Positions 12,317-26,937 are shown, counted from the stretch's first letter. The stretch: 64,000 nt of DNA from Epichloe hybrida (GCA_019022495.1 JAFEKR010000001.1:4898001-4962000), one strand, 5' to 3'. A program made the numbers and translations. Notes: generated from the sequence alone by a model not told the origin.

Positions 12317-15300
12317 CTAATCAGTGGTTACCTTCACAAATAACCACGTAGTCTTCGAACACTGTAGATTAGTAAGGTTAATTAGAAGAGGTAGCTTATC
12401 TAATAATGACTTGCCCTATAAAATAGGAGGGCCACGTTTAATAATAAGTTATGCTAATAGAAAGGTATAATATAGCTCTCTTCTTACTTTAGTATTAATA
12501 TTTATATCTATATAGACTTTAAAATAATAAAGAAAGGTTTAATACTAGTAGCTAAGCTATCCCCTTGTTTTTCTTTGTTATACGTTCTATCACGTATTTA
12601 AAGTTAACTGCCTTGCCTCGCAATCCTTTATATCTAAAAAACGTTATATAATTATAGTTATACCCCTTTCCCTCCTTATATCATAAGATCTACCTCCCTT
12701 AATTAATTAGAATATTAGATGCAGCTAGACTATCTAGGACCTCTAGTTAATTTAGAGTTCCTAGTAAGACTAATAGCTATAATAATGCTATAGAAGGCGT
12801 TAAAACAGGAGATAATAATAAATACCCTAATAAAGGAAAAACCCTTGTCTATACTAACCTATACCCCTATATTTCTATAAGGCTTTAATAATATATTATA
12901 GAAGAACTACTTTAATAAATAGGAAGTTCTAAATATAAAGAGATAAAAATACCTCAGGAAATTAGTTTTTATATCCTTATAAAGACTAAATAATATAAGG
13001 AGCAAGGGTTATTTAGAAGAACACTATTCTCTAAATTTAGTAATAACTTCTATAGATAGTTAAGGAATAAATTCGTAGAAGGGAGAGACCTTTTATAGAA
13101 TAGACTTTAAGACTATCTTCTTTATAATAAAGTATATATAACTATTAGAAGAGGTACTAAGATAGTAAATAACCTTAAAGAAGTAGTAAACTAAGAAGAA
13201 TTTAGATTTTAGACTCTTAAAGAAATAAAAGAGGCTAGGAAGAAGTACATAGGCTTCTAAAAGAACCTATAGAATAAAGAGTTCTTCTATAATTTACTAG
13301 ATAATAGTAATATTAGAACTAGGTAACTTACCCTATTACCCTATTTGTTAGTATAATTACTATTAAAAGGATTAATAAGCTAGACTCCCCTAGGAAGACT
13401 AAGTTAATCCCCTCTAGGAAGGCCTAGCTAATCTCCCCTAGGAAGGTTAATTAACCTAGAGTTAAGACCGCCTAAGAATACTATTTATAAGTATCTATAG
13501 GTAACTCCCTTACCTATACCTTTACTAGAGGTAAGTTAGTAGTACTACCCTAGTAACACTACTAATAATACCCCTAAGTAGGAGAGTTACTAATAGAGGT
13601 AACCTATGCTATCTAGGGCTAGTAATACCCCTATTAGCATAGCTTAAAGAGCTATAATTCCTCCTTCCTAATATAAGGAAGAGGAGGATTAGAGGGAATA
13701 ATAAGCCCTAAGGGTACTACCTATAAAGCTACCCTCTTACTTCCTAAAGACCTTACTACCCCTTTCATAGATATAAAGGGAAATACCTAAAGGACCCCTA
13801 TAGACCTAGAGACCTTTACTAAAGTAAATTATTAACCTATCTAAGGTATACCCTAAAGAATAACTCTATAGTACTAATAACTATAATATCCTTAAATTAA
13901 AGCTTTAAATATTCTATAGAAAGTGTAAGTTACTTAATATCTAGCCTAAATAAGCTAGTTATGCTTTTAAGGTTATACTTAAAGGTAAAATACTATAATA
14001 CTATATAAACCACCTCTCTAAACCTAGATAACTATAAGATCTCCTTATGCTTATTAGCTATATAAGAGAATAATTCAAAACTAAGAATATATAGTAAAGA
14101 TATCTACTAGAGTGGAATAACACTTCCCTATAAGGAATAGTAAATAATAACCTAAGTAAGTTAATAATTAAATACTTTAATAAACTCATAGAAAGACTAG
14201 CTATCTTATAACAAGTAGTGCCTAAAGTAAGCTAAACTAAAAGGGCACTCTAGAATTAACTTATTAGAGCCTATTATAGTATTCTAGAGTGTAGAGAAGT
14301 AATTATAAATCCGCCAGATAGACTATAAGAGTTTTGTAAATAGATTAGAATAACCCTTTATCTTATTAAGGAAAAGAAGAAGAATTATTAATAGTTCCTA
14401 ACTAAAGCTATAACCCTAGAGCAATTCTAGACGAACTAAAGATATAATAGGAATAGAAAAGAGACCTAATACCCCTTAAAACTATAAGAAAGAGAAGGTA
14501 CTCCTTATATAAAGAAGTATTATATATATAGTAAGAAAGGATACTAGTTATCTAAGCACCCTAAAGAGAACTATAAGAAGGCGTTTTAACACTTTAAGAA
14601 CCACTACCTTATAGATCTAACTAATAACTTATATTATTTATTTCTCACTTAGTATAAGAGAGAACACAAGTCCTAACCCCCTATTAATAACAAAATCGCT
14701 TAGTATATAAAGAGCATTAGATTTAATAATAGCCCTAATAATACAAATAGGCTAGTACCTATAAGCTTCTTTACTTATAGAACCCAGATTAATAGCAAAA
14801 GAATAGTTTAATTCCTAATAAGGCAAGTAGCTTATTATAGTCTAAGTAAAGAAAACCCCTTTTAACAAGAACTCGTAAATAAAGCCCTAGTAACGTTTAT
14901 ATTAAAAGATCGCTATTCCTATGCAATATTCTAAGGAATCATGCCTAATACAGGAGCCATAAAGTTCTTTACAATAGGGCACCCTTAATTTCTTGCTTTA
15001 TAACGTTAAATGCTTACATTATAGCTTAATAAATTAATAGAGAAAAAGGCATTAGTTAGGTTTAGCATAGGAGACCTAATTATCACGCTTAAAGCGGCTA
15101 TAGTGCCTACTCCCTTTAGAAACATCCTCTTTTAGGTTATCCTTACAAACACTCTATTTCTCTTATCCCTTAATAATATAGACTATTTAAAGATTAACTT
15201 TAATATCTCTAAGAACACGCTATAATAAGGAAACATTAAAGTCCCTATTATATATAAATAGGGCTATGCCTAAATACTTCTTACATAGAAAGAAAAAGTA

Positions 15301-18300
15301 GTTACTTAGAGCTACCTTATAGAAAGCAAGCTATAGTAATTACACTACCACTTTAGATATCTATTAATCTAACGTTTATATAAAGTTCTCTATAGATTAG
15401 GGTATAATATTAATATTAAAGCTATTAGGGAGCTAATAAGAATTTACTACTAATACTAAATACATATAGATAGCCCTAATTGCTTTAAGTTTACCCTTAA
15501 GGATAAGTATAGCTTTAATTATAAAGTAATAGTAAATATCTTCTACCTAGATAGCAACCACCCTACACTCCACGCTATAAATATAGCTATAGTATTTAAC
15601 GTAGCGAAATTCCTTAATAATATCTCTATAAAAATAACCTAGGAAGCCCTCTGAATATACTAGATTAATGCTTACCTAGGCCCCCTAGACTTTATTATTA
15701 TAGACACTAGAACAAACTTCCATAGCAATAAATTCAGATAATTCATAGCTTTAATGTCAATTTTAATCAAGAAAGTCCTTATTAAGGCACACTATAGCAT
15801 AGGGAAGGTTAAAAAGTATTATAAGCTACTCTAAAAAGCCTATAATATAATTAGACACAAATGCCCTGTAACACCAAAACCTATTACCCTTTAAATAGTA
15901 ATTAAGGCCTTAAATAATACTATAGGCCCTAATAGCCTTATCCTAACCCTCCTTATCTTTAGAGCCTACCTATATATAACAAATAAGTCCCCGCTATTAC
16001 CTAATATTATATAGTATATAATTATAGTATAGAAGGCTACTAAAGAGATTAAGAGAATTTATACTATCTAGAAGGTTAATAAGGCCCTTACTAAACATAA
16101 TAGCCTAGACACCTCAAAGACCCTTAGCCTACCACTTAGATTAAAGGTTAAGGTTTAGTAAGAAAGCAAGGGATAGGTAGGTCTATATAAGCTACTAGTA
16201 ATTACTAGAGAAAGCTATATACTTAATATACCCAGAGGCCTAAAGACCTTTAGGTTAATATCTATTAAGCCTTACTATAATAATCCTAGTATAAAGAAGA
16301 TAGTAAAGCCTAGTAAAGAGAAAGAAGAGAAAGGGTAAGAGGCCCGTAATAAGAATATAGTACTACTAATACTATTAAAATAAGGATATAGAAGGCTATA
16401 GAAGAACCCTCCTATAATGCCTTAAGATACTAATACCTTCCTATTAGCAAAAGAATATAGCAACCTAGCTCTTGTAATTAAGCTACGTAAGGAAGGAATT
16501 ATTAAGACCCTAGGTAAACTATTTAAGCTATTAATAAAAGCAGAGATTAACGCTCTAATTAAGTAAGGTGTATTTAAATTCATTATGTTTAACAAGGAAG
16601 AACATAGTAGGATTTAAATCTTTAATTCCTAAATCGTTAATAAAATCAAAGGTAAAACAATAGAACCCTATAAAAAGTCACGCCTTATAATCCAAGGGTA
16701 TAAGGATAAAGGGAAACAAGCCATTCTCACATAGGCCCTAACAATTTAACGCGTAAGCTAACGTCTTATTCTTATAATAGCCCTGTTAGTAAGATTAAGG
16801 AAATTCCTTATCTAGCTAAGGGATATCTATTAGGCTTATATACAAGCCCGTATATTACTAGAGTAGCTAATCCTAGCGCGCTTACTAATTTAGATATAGC
16901 ATCTCTACTCACCTAGTATAATCTTAAGGGTTATAAAACCCCTCTATAGGCTTATAAAGGCAGGAATGCACTAGTAGGTTATATATTACAAGTATTATAG
17001 AGAGAACCTCTAGATAGAAACCTTTATATATAATCCTTACTTACTTATAACTACAAAGGAAAGCCCTAACTTTACCTATATTAAAATGTAAACTAATAAT
17101 ATAATTAGCCTCTTAGACAAGAAGTTCTCTAAGAAGGAAGAGACCTAGCTTACTATAGTAGGCTTTAACGTAAAGCTAAAGTAATTCCTAACTTAGGACT
17201 ACCCTCTTACATTTAATAGTAGCATTATCTCACTAGAGAATAATACTATTAAGATCCAGTAGAAAGGGCAAAGTAATAAGTTAGAGTTAGTTCTAATAAC
17301 TAACTTAAAGCGCAAATATATTAAGTAAAGGGCCTGAGGCACTTACATTACCTTAATCTACTAACTAGAGGCTTGCTTTAACCTATCTATTACTATATAA
17401 TACTAGGAGCTAACCCTAGAGAATATAAAAGCCCTTAATCATTGCCTAATGTAGCAGATAGATTACCTAGAGAGAGGTCTAACCTTTATCCTAATTAATC
17501 TTAAGAAAGCAAAGCTCTTTGCCTTTATAGATAGATCCTTTACTAATAACTAGGACCTATCCTTATAACTAGGATATATACTTATCCTAGTAAATAAAAA
17601 CTACACTAATAGCAAGTTTATAATTAAAGGCAACATTATGCACTTTAGCTTAATAAAGAGTAAGAGAGTCACGTAAAGCGTGCTTACCTTAGAAGTCTAT
17701 AGCATAGTAGCTAGTGTTAATATAGCTCACGCAATCGCAACCACCCTAAACTTAGTCACTAACTAACTAAAGCTCCTAAATATCCTAGTTATCACATATA
17801 CAAATTCATACTCCTTGTATAAGTGCCTTATTAAGCTTAGTATAATAAAGAAGAAACGCCTAATAATCAATATTATAGCCCTTTAACAGTCATACAAACG
17901 CCAAGAACTCTACAAGATCTAATAGATTAACAAAGAGAATAACCTAGCTAATACCTTCATAAAGGCATTACCTAATAAGGCCCTTAAGAGCTTTATCTTA
18001 ACTAACTAGATAACCATCTAGATAGAGGGATAGGTTACCTATATGTAACTAATAATTCTCTAGGAGGGTAGCCACAGGGACAAGACAGCAATACACAGGG
18101 GATCTAAGTTAATATCCCTAGTAGCTATAACCACGCTAGCCTACTAGGCCCTTACTATAGAAAATTAATAGTAGTGCGTAATAAAGGTATTACTAAGGAG
18201 GGGGAAGATATTATATACTAAGGTGCGGTACTCAGATAAGCTAAGCAAGATTATTGTTTTCTTTTTATTAGTAACTATATGCCTAAATAGATAAGGTTTA

Positions 18301-18304
18301 ATAC
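12317..18304 (+). pseudogene. Copia II element A: gag-pol relic
   Basis: RIP-inactivated polyprotein region. At 14509-14560 the conceptual product YYIYSKKGYQLSKHP is a CCHC zinc knuckle in which Cys codons have become Tyr (TGT to TAT). At about 15660-15750 the integrase segment reads INAYLGPLDFIIIDTRTNF, close to the Copia 'GPPDxIxxDAGTNF' region that holds a catalytic Asp. At 16560-16870 the reverse transcriptase start reads VFKFIMFNKEEHSRI, then KKSRLIIQGYKDKGKQ, then LRDIY with a stop where Gln is expected before AYIQ. At about 17690-17760 the RNase H segment reads LEVYSIVASVNIAHAI. Numerous in-frame stops make it non-functional. No RNA-level regulation can be inferred. Confidence 0.85.
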
Positions 18305-18592
18305 TAGTAGAACAAAGGTAATATCAATCACGCGTCGTAGCTATAATTACCTAGCAGAAGCTTAGGCCGCGCGCGGACCTTACACGTAACCCATAACCTA
18401 GCATGTTAATTAGCTAGGAAATGTAGGGACATAAACGCGTAGCCCCTTTTCTATATTATAACTTCTAGCTTTTACCTCTCTTTTCCTATAACTTAATTAG
18501 ATAACATAGCCTAGAATAGATAATCAATAATAATACTATTCTTTAGGCTTATGACTGTATTACATTAAATTTAATACCCTATAAATCTAACA
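18305..18592 (+). repeat. Copia II dimer, shared middle LTR
   Basis: 288 bp, shorter than the outer LTRs because of several small deletions, and mutated along most of its length, including the TG start (read TAGTAGAAC). It ends AATCTAACA and is followed by the internal start CTAATCAG. Confidence 0.88.
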
Positions 18593-21500
18593 CTAATCAG
18601 CCTTCACCACGTAGTCTTTAAACACTATAGATTAGCAAGGTCAATCAAAAGAGGTAGCTTATCTAATAATAACTCGCCTTATTAGGAGGGCCATAATAAT
18701 AAGTAGTAATAGAAAGGTATAATATAGCTCTCTTCTTACTTTAGTATTAATATCTATATCTATACAGACTCCAAAACAACAAAGAAAGGTTTAATACTAC
18801 TAAGCTATCCCCTTATCTTTCTTTATTATACGTTCTATCATACATTTAAAGTTAACCGCCTTGCCTCACGATCCTACATCCAAAAAACATTAATTATAGT
18901 TATACCCCTTTCCCTCCTCACATTATAAGATTTACCTCCCTTAATTAATTAGAATATTAAATACAGCTAGACTATCTAGGACCTCTAGTTAATTCAGAGT
19001 TCCTAGCAAGACCAATAGCTATAATAATACTATAGAAGGCATTAAAACAGAAGATAATAATAAATACCTTAATAAAGGAAAAACCCCTATCTACACTAAC
19101 CTATACCCCTATATCTTTATAAGGCTTTAATAACATATTATAGAAGAACTACTCTAACAAATAGGAAGTTCTAAATATAAAGAGATAAAAACACCTAAGG
19201 AAATTAGTCTCTATATTCTCATAAAGACTAAACAATACAAGGAGCAAGGGTTATTTAGAAGAACACTATTCTCTAAATTTAGTAATAACTTCTATAGATA
19301 GTTAAGGGATAAGTTTATAAAAAGAAGAGACCTTTTACAAAATAGACTTTAAGACTATTTTCTTTATAACAGAGTATATATAACTATTAGAAGAGGCACT
19401 AAGATAGTAAATAACCTTAAAGAAATAGTAAACTAAGAAGAATTTAGATTTTAGACTCTTAAAGAAATTAAAAAGGCTAGAAAGAAGTACATAGGCTTCT
19501 AAAAGAACCTATAAAACAAAGAGTTCTTCTATAATCTACTAGATAATAGTAATATTAGAACTAGGTAACCTACCCTATCACCCTATTTGTTAGTATAATT
19601 ACTATTAAAAGGATTAATAAGCTAGACTCCCCTAGAAAGACTAAGTTAATCCCCTCTAGGAAGGCCTAGCTAATCTCCCCTAGGAAGGTTAATTAACCTA
19701 GAGTTAAGACTGCCTAAGAATACTATTTATAAGTATCTATAGGTAACTCCCCTACCTATACCTTTACTAAAGGTAAGTTAGTAGTACTACCCTAGTAACA
19801 CTACTAATAATACCCCTAAGTAGGAGAGTTACTAATAGAGGTAACCTATGCTATCTAAGGCTAGTAATGCCCCTATTAGCATAGCTTAAAGAGCTATAAT
19901 TCCCCCTTCCTAATATAAGGAAGAGGAGAATTAAAGGGAATAATAAGCCCTAAGGGTACTACCTATAAAGCCACTCTCTTACTTCCTAAAGACCTTACCA
20001 CCCCTTTTATAAATACAAAGGGAAATACCTAGAGGACCCCTATAAACCTAGAGACCTTTGCTAAAGTAAATTATTAACCTATCTAAAGTATACCCTAAAG
20101 AATAACTCTATAGCGCTAATAACTATAATATCCTTAAATTAAAGCTTTAAATATTCTGTAGAAAGTGTAAGTTACTTAATATCTAGCCTAAATAAGCTAG
20201 TTATGCTTTTAAGGTTATACTTAAAGGTAAAGCACTATAATACTATATAGACTACCTCTCTAAACCTAGATAACCATAAGATCTCCTTACGCTTATTAGC
20301 TATATAAAAGAATAATTTAAAACTAAGAATACATAGCAAAGATATTTACTAGAGTAAAATAACACTTTCTTATAAGGAATAGTAAATAATAACCTAAGTA
20401 AGTTAATAATTAAATACTTTAATAAACTTATAGAAAGACTAGCTATCTTATAATAAGTAGTGCCTAAAGTAAGCTAAACTAAAAGAGCACTCTAGAATTA
20501 ACTTATTAAAGCCTATTATAGTATTCTAGAGTGTAGAGAAGTAATTATAAATCCGCTAGATAGACTACAAGAGTTCTATAAATAAATTAAAATAACCCTT
20601 TATCTTATTAAGGAAAAGAAGAAAAACTATTAATAGTTCCTAACCAAAGCTATAACCCTAGAGTAATTCTAGACTAACCAAAGATATAATAGGAATAGAA
20701 AAGAGACCTAATACCCCTTAAAACCATAAGGAAGAGAAGGTACTCCTCATATAAAGAAGTGTTATATATATAGCAAGGAAGGATACTAGTTATCTAAGCA
20801 CCCTAAAGAGAACTATAAGAAGGCGTTTTAACGCTTTAAGAACCACTACCTTACAAATCTAACTAATAACTTATATTATTTATTCCTTACTTAGTATAAG
20901 GGAGAACAAAAGTCCTAACCCCCTATTAATAACAAAATCACTTAGTACATAAAAAGCATCGGATTTAATAATAGCCCTAATAATACAGATAGGCTAGTAC
21001 CTACGAGCTTCTTTACTTATAAAACCCAGATTAATAGCAAAAGAATAGTTTAATTCCTAATAAGGCAAGCAGCTTATCATAGTCTAAGCAAAGAAAACCC
21101 CTTTTAATAAGAACTCGTAAACAAAGCCCTAGTAATATTTATATTAGAAGATCACTATTCCTATGCGACATTCTAAGGAATTATACCTAATACAGGAGCT
21201 ATAAAGTTCTCTATAGTAAGGCACCCTTAATTTCTTACTTTGTAATATTAGATACTTACATTATAGCTTAATAAATTAATAGAGAAGAAAGTATTAGTTA
21301 GGTTTAGCGCAGGAGACCTAATTATCACGCTTAGAGCGGCTATAGTGCCTACTCCCTTTAGAAATATTCTCTTTTAGGTTATCCCTATAAACACTCTATT
21401 TCTCTTATCCCTTAATAATATAGACTATCTAAAGATTAACTTTAACATCTCTAAGAACACACTATAATAAGGAAATATTAAAGTCCTTATTATACATAAA

Positions 21501-24500
21501 TAGGGCTATGCCTAGATACTTCTTACATAGAAAGAAGAAGTAGTTGCTTAGAGCTACCTTATAGAAAGTAAGCTATAGTAATTACACTACCACTTTAGAT
21601 ATCCATTAATCTAACATCTATATAAAGTTCTCTATAAATCAGGGCATAATATTAACATTAAAGCTATTAGGGAGCTAATAAGAATCTACTACTAATACTA
21701 AATACACGCAAATAGCCCTAATTACTTTAAGTTTACCCTTAAGAATAAGTATAGCTTTAATTACAAAGTAATAGTAAATATCTTCTACCTAAATAGCAAC
21801 TACCCTACACTCTACACTATAAATATAGCCACAGCGTTTAACGTAGTAAAATTCCTTAATAATATCTCTACAAAAACAACCTAGGAAGCTCTCTAAATAT
21901 ACTAGATTAATGCTTACCTAGGCCCCCTAGACTTTATTATTATAAACACTAGAACAAACTTCTATAGTAATAAATTCAGATAATTTGTAGCTTTGATATT
22001 AATTTTAATTAAGAAAGTCCCTATTAAGGTATACTATAGCATAGGGAAGGTTAAAAGGTATTATAGGCTGCTCTAAAGAGCCTATAATATAATTAGATAT
22101 AAATGCCCTATAATGCTAGAACCTATTACCCTTTAAATAGTAATTAAGGCCCTAAATAACACCACAAGCCCTAATGGCCTTATCCTAACCCTCCTTATCT
22201 TTAGAGCCTACCTATATATAATAAATAAGTCCCTACTATTACCTAATATCACATAGTATATAATTATAGTATAGAAAGCTACTAAAGAGATTAAGAGACT
22301 CTACACTATCTAGAAGGTTAATAAGGCCCTTACTAAACATAATAGCCTAGACACCTTAAAGACCCTTAGCCTACTACTTAGATTAAAGGTTAAGGTCTAG
22401 TAAGAAGGTAAGGGATAAGCAAGTCTATATAAGCTACTAGTAATTACTAGAGAAAGCTATACACTTAATATGCCTAGAGGCCTAAAGACCTTTAGGTTAA
22501 TATCTATTAAGCCCTACTATAATAATCCTAGTACAGAGAAAATAGCAAAGCCTAGTAAAAAGGAAGGAGAGAAAGGGCAAGAGGCCTATAATAAGAACAC
22601 AGTGCTACTAATACTATTAAAACAAGGACACAAAAGGCCACGGAAGAACCCTCCTATAATACCTTAAGGTACTAATACCTTCCTATTAGCAAAAGAATAT
22701 AGTAACCTAGCTCTTATAATTAAGCTACGTAAGGAAGGAATCATTAACACCCTAGGCAAACTATTTAAGCTATTAACAAAAGTAAAGATTAATACTCTAA
22801 TTAAGTAAGGTATATTTAAATTCATTATATTTAATAAGGAAGAACATAGTAGGATTCAAATCTTTAATTCCTAAATTATTAATAAGATTAAAGGCAAGAT
22901 AACAGAACCCTATAAAAAGTCACGCCTTATAATCCAAGGGTATAAGAATAAAGGGAAACAGGCCATTCTCACATAGGCCCTAACAATTTAACACACAAGC
23001 TAACGTCTTATCCTTGCAATAGCCCTATTAGTAAGATTAAGGAAATTCCTTATCTAGCTAAGGGATATCTATTAGGCTTATATATAGGCCTATATATTGC
23101 TAGAGCGGCTAATCCTAGCGCGCTTACTAATTCAGATATAGTATCTCTACCCACCTAGTATAATCTTAAGGGTTATAAAACCCCTTTATAGGCTTATAGA
23201 GGCAGGAACGCACTAGTAGGTTACATATTATAAGTATTATAAAGAGAATCTCTAGATAAAAACCTTTATATATAATCCCTACTTACTTATAACTATAAAG
23301 GAAAGCCCTAACTTTACTTATATTAGAATATAAACTAATAATATAATCAGCCTCTTAGATAAGAAGTTCTCTAAGAAGGAAAAGACCTAGCTTACTATAG
23401 TAAGCTTTAACGTAAAGCTAAAGCAATTCCTAACTTAGGACTACCCTCTTACATTTAATAGTAGCATTATCTCACTAAAGAATAATACTATTAAGATCTA
23501 GTAGAAAGGGCAAAGTAATAAGTTAGAGTTAGTTCTAATAACTAACTTAAAGCATAAATACATTAAGCAAAGGGCCTAAGGCGCTTACATCGCCTTAATC
23601 TACTAACTAAAGGCTTACTTTAACCTATCTATTACTATATAACACTAGGAGCTAACCCTAGAGGACATAAAAGCCCTTAATTATTACCTAAAGTAGCAGA
23701 TAGATCACCTAGAGAGAGGTCTAACCTTTATCCTAATTAATCTTAAGAAAGCAAAGCTCTTCGCCTTTATAGATAGATTCTTTACTAACAACTAGGACCT
23801 ATCCTTATAACTAGGATATATACTTATCCTAGTAAACAAAGACTACACTAATAGCAAGTTCACAATCAAAGGTAATATTATACACTTTAGCTTAATAAAG
23901 AGTAAGAGAGTTATATAAAGCATGCTTACCTTAGAAGTCTATAGCATAGTAGCTAGTGTTAATATAGCTTACACAATTATAACCACCCTAAACTTAGTTA
24001 CTAACTAACTAAAGCTCCTAAAGATCCTAGTTATTACATATACGAATTTATACTCCTTATATAAGTGCCTTATTAAGCTTAGTATAATAAAGGAGAAATA
24101 CCTAATAATTAATATTATAGCCCTTTAATAGTTATATAAACGCTAAGAACTCTATAAGATCTAATAGATTAACGGAGAGGATAACCTAGCTAATACTTTT
24201 ACAAAGGTATTACCTAATAAGGCCCTTAAGAGCTTTATCTTAACTAACTAGATAACTATCTAGATAAAGGGATAGGTTACTTATATATAACATACACGTA
24301 GTAAGAGGAAAAGGTAATTCTCTAGGAGGGTAGCCATAGGGATAAGATAGCAATACGCAGGGGATTTACGCCCCTATAGTTAATATCCCTAGCGGCCATA
24401 ACTACGCTAGCTTACTAGGCCCTCCTAGTAGACCATAGAAAATTAATAGCGGTGTATAAGAGGATAAAGGTATTACTAAGGAGGGGGAAGACGTTATATA

Positions 24501-24750
24501 CACACTAAGGTATAGTATATATATTATTTTAAGGAAAAGAAGGGATTTAGAAGGACCTACTTATCCTTACATAGGCTTATAGGCTAAGCGAGATTATTAT
24601 TTCCTTTTTATTAGCAACTATACGCCTAGATAGGCTATAAGTTCCTTTCCTTATATCCCTTATTAATCACATTCTTAATCTATCTTTCCTTTTTTATTTC
24701 TATAATTAATATCACATATTAATAATCATATTAAAAGAGAGAAGTTCTAG
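18593..24750 (+). pseudogene. Copia II element B: gag-pol relic
   Basis: Second internal region of the dimer, colinear with element A and slightly less mutated in places. For example, the zinc knuckle near 20752-20805 keeps its first Cys (TGT) where A has Tyr. A 65-codon open stretch at 22470-22667 reads through the integrase to reverse transcriptase connector and contains GHKRPRKNPP, a typical fungal Copia connector motif. Reverse transcriptase lies at about 22800-23550 and RNase H at about 23660-24290. The 3' end includes about 110 bp and a polypurine tract missing from A. Stops throughout. Confidence 0.85.
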
Positions 24751-25057
24751 TGTTAGAACAAAGGTAATATTAATCACGTGTCATAGCCATAATTACCTAG
24801 CAGAAGCTTAGGCCGCGCGCGGACCCCACACGTAACCTATAACCTAGCATATTGATTAGCTAGGAAATATAGGGATATAAACGCGTAACCCCTTTTCCCT
24901 TCCTATATCATAACTTCTAGCTTTTTACCTCTCTTTTCCTATAACTCAATCAATCATAACAACAGACAACGCAGCCTAGAATAGATAATCGATAACAATA
25001 CTATTCTTCGGGCTCACGACTGTATTACATTGAATTCAATACCCTGTGAATCCAACA
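24751..25057 (+). repeat. Copia II dimer, right outer LTR
   Basis: 307 bp, TGTTAGAACAAAGG...GAATCCAACA. The left half is mutated and the last 100 bases are essentially undamaged (CTTCGGGCTCACGACTG), the mirror image of the left outer LTR. A purine-rich AAAAGAGAGAAG polypurine tract precedes it. Confidence 0.92.
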
Positions 25058-26782
25058 GTATAAGATAAAGGCTATATTTTTATAAATACTTAGCTTCTTA
25101 TTTAAGTTTATAAATACTAAGTAATAAGAATATAATATAAGTAATAGTATAGTTATAAGTCCTAAGATTATATTACTTAGTATAGCTAATAGTTTATTAT
25201 AAAAATACTATAAAAGCTATACTAGCGTCTAAGGTTTTAAGAAAATATAACTTAATTATATTATTAAGAAACCTAATAGTTTTATAAAACTTATAAGTAA
25301 TATACTAACTAAGTTTACTAGTTATAAGTAATAAGGTTATACTTTATTTATATTTATTAATATTTCTATAAGTCTAGTAAGCTTAGAGATTAAGAGTTTA
25401 GCTAGGTTAGTAATTAGTAAGTAATATAAGTACTCTCCTAAAATATTACTTAGCTATAATTTATTTATAAGTCTAAAAGTATACTATAAGCTAGTTACTT
25501 ATAGTAATATTATAGTAAGAATATAAGTAGTTAAGTAAATCTTTATTAAGTTTATATATAATACTTATCCTATATATATAAATTTAAAGACTTTAATTTA
25601 AGTTATATTATTTTAAGTATAGTAAAATAATAACTTTACTATAAGTTATAAAAAGTTAGTTAAAAGTAATAACCTAAAAGTATTATAAATATAGTTTATT
25701 AGGCTTTTTAAGCTATTAATATTTTAAAATAAAGTTTTTATTTTAGTAAGTATAAAATCTTTTTTTATTACTTACTTATAATAACCTAGTAATAAGTTAC
25801 TAAAAAGTTAGTAAAATCTTTTATTAAATTATAAGTTAGTATAACTAGCTAATAATAAAGAAAAATACTAAGTTATATATAAAGACTTATATAAGCTATT
25901 AGACTTTAAAGCTAAGGTACTATAAACCTTATAGTAAGCTAGTAGTATTACTAATACTTAATTAGCTATTTTAAGAATTATTAATAGATTTTATTATAAG
26001 GCTACTACTTATAAAAAATACAAATTAGACTTATAATATAATCTTAGTTATTATAAATTATTTTATAAAGTATAATACTTATATTCTTATTTTAATATAC
26101 CTTACTAGTAATAAGTTAGCTATAGTATCTTTAAAATATATTTTTAAAGACTATAATACCTTAAAGAGTATTATAAAAGCTATAGTTTAATATTAACTAA
26201 TAGGTTTTAAATAATCTTTTATTACCTTATTATAACCAAGTAATAACTAAGTATTATATTTTACTTATAAATAAATAAGTAAATAAAATATTTAAACTAA
26301 GTTTTAAAGCATTATTTAAGGGCTTTTACTTACTTAAATTAAACTAATTAAGCTAATAATTTTTTAATAGTATAGTTTATATATAATATAAGTATTTATT
26401 TAACTTATAGCTACACCTTAGCTAAGGTGCTATAAGGCTATAACCCTAGGAGACTATAATAAGTAATTATAAATATTTTAGTAGTAAATAACTAGGTAAA
26501 GACTTAGGCTACTATGCTAAGGGATAGATATATAGTAATTAAGTACCTTCTAAGTAACTTATAGGCCTTAGTTAATTTCCTTAAAAAATATATTACTAGG
26601 TACTAGCTACCTAGCACTAATATTATAAGTATAGCTTTAATTATATAACTAAATATATTTATCTTTACTTTTAGTAAATAAAGTTAGTTAAAGTATACTA
26701 AGATTAGTACTTCCTAAAACTTTTTCTAAAGTTTTTTAAATACTATAAGTTTACTAGGCTTTAGCTTAAACTTTACTAGCTA
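25058..26782. repeat. AT-rich element E, centre and start of right arm
   Basis: Continues the sequence interrupted at 12009 after the GTATA duplication. Bases 26570-26782 are the inverted counterpart of about 11520-11720. The centre (25063-26560) is extremely A+T rich, has stops in every frame, and I could not assign it to a protein family. It could be a dead transposase gene. The final five bases, AGCTA, are the target duplication of the next element. Confidence 0.55.
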
Positions 26783-26937
26783 TGTTACGATATGAAACGT
26801 AAGATCTAAAGGAGTGTGTGAAGGTTCTTAATTTAACTAGCTAGAGGCTAAAGCTATTGTTTAATATAGGGGTTTTAGGTCACGTGCTAGGCCACATCCT
26901 TGGCACGGCAAGTTACTATTAATTCTAGCACGTAATA
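26783..26937 (+). repeat. 155-bp LTR, left
   Basis: TGTTACGATATG... ending CGTAATA, where CGTAACA is expected. The outer end is intact and the inner end carries RIP-type changes. Confidence 0.88.

Larger units (their letters stand above)
12010..25057 (+). mobile_element. Copia family II tandem dimer: LTR-internal-LTR-internal-LTR
   Basis: Two Copia II elements in the same orientation share a central LTR. The outer LTRs (12010-12316 and 24751-25057) are both 307 bp, and the whole 13,048-bp block is bounded by a single perfect target duplication, GTATA, at 12005-12009 and 25058-25062. There is no separate duplication around the middle LTR. Both internal regions are RIP-mutated but readable as gag, integrase, reverse transcriptase and RNase H relics. 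Element A lacks about 110 bp before the middle LTR that element B has before its 3' LTR. The dimer therefore behaves as one insertion, or as a single insertion later duplicated by unequal recombination. Confidence 0.9.
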
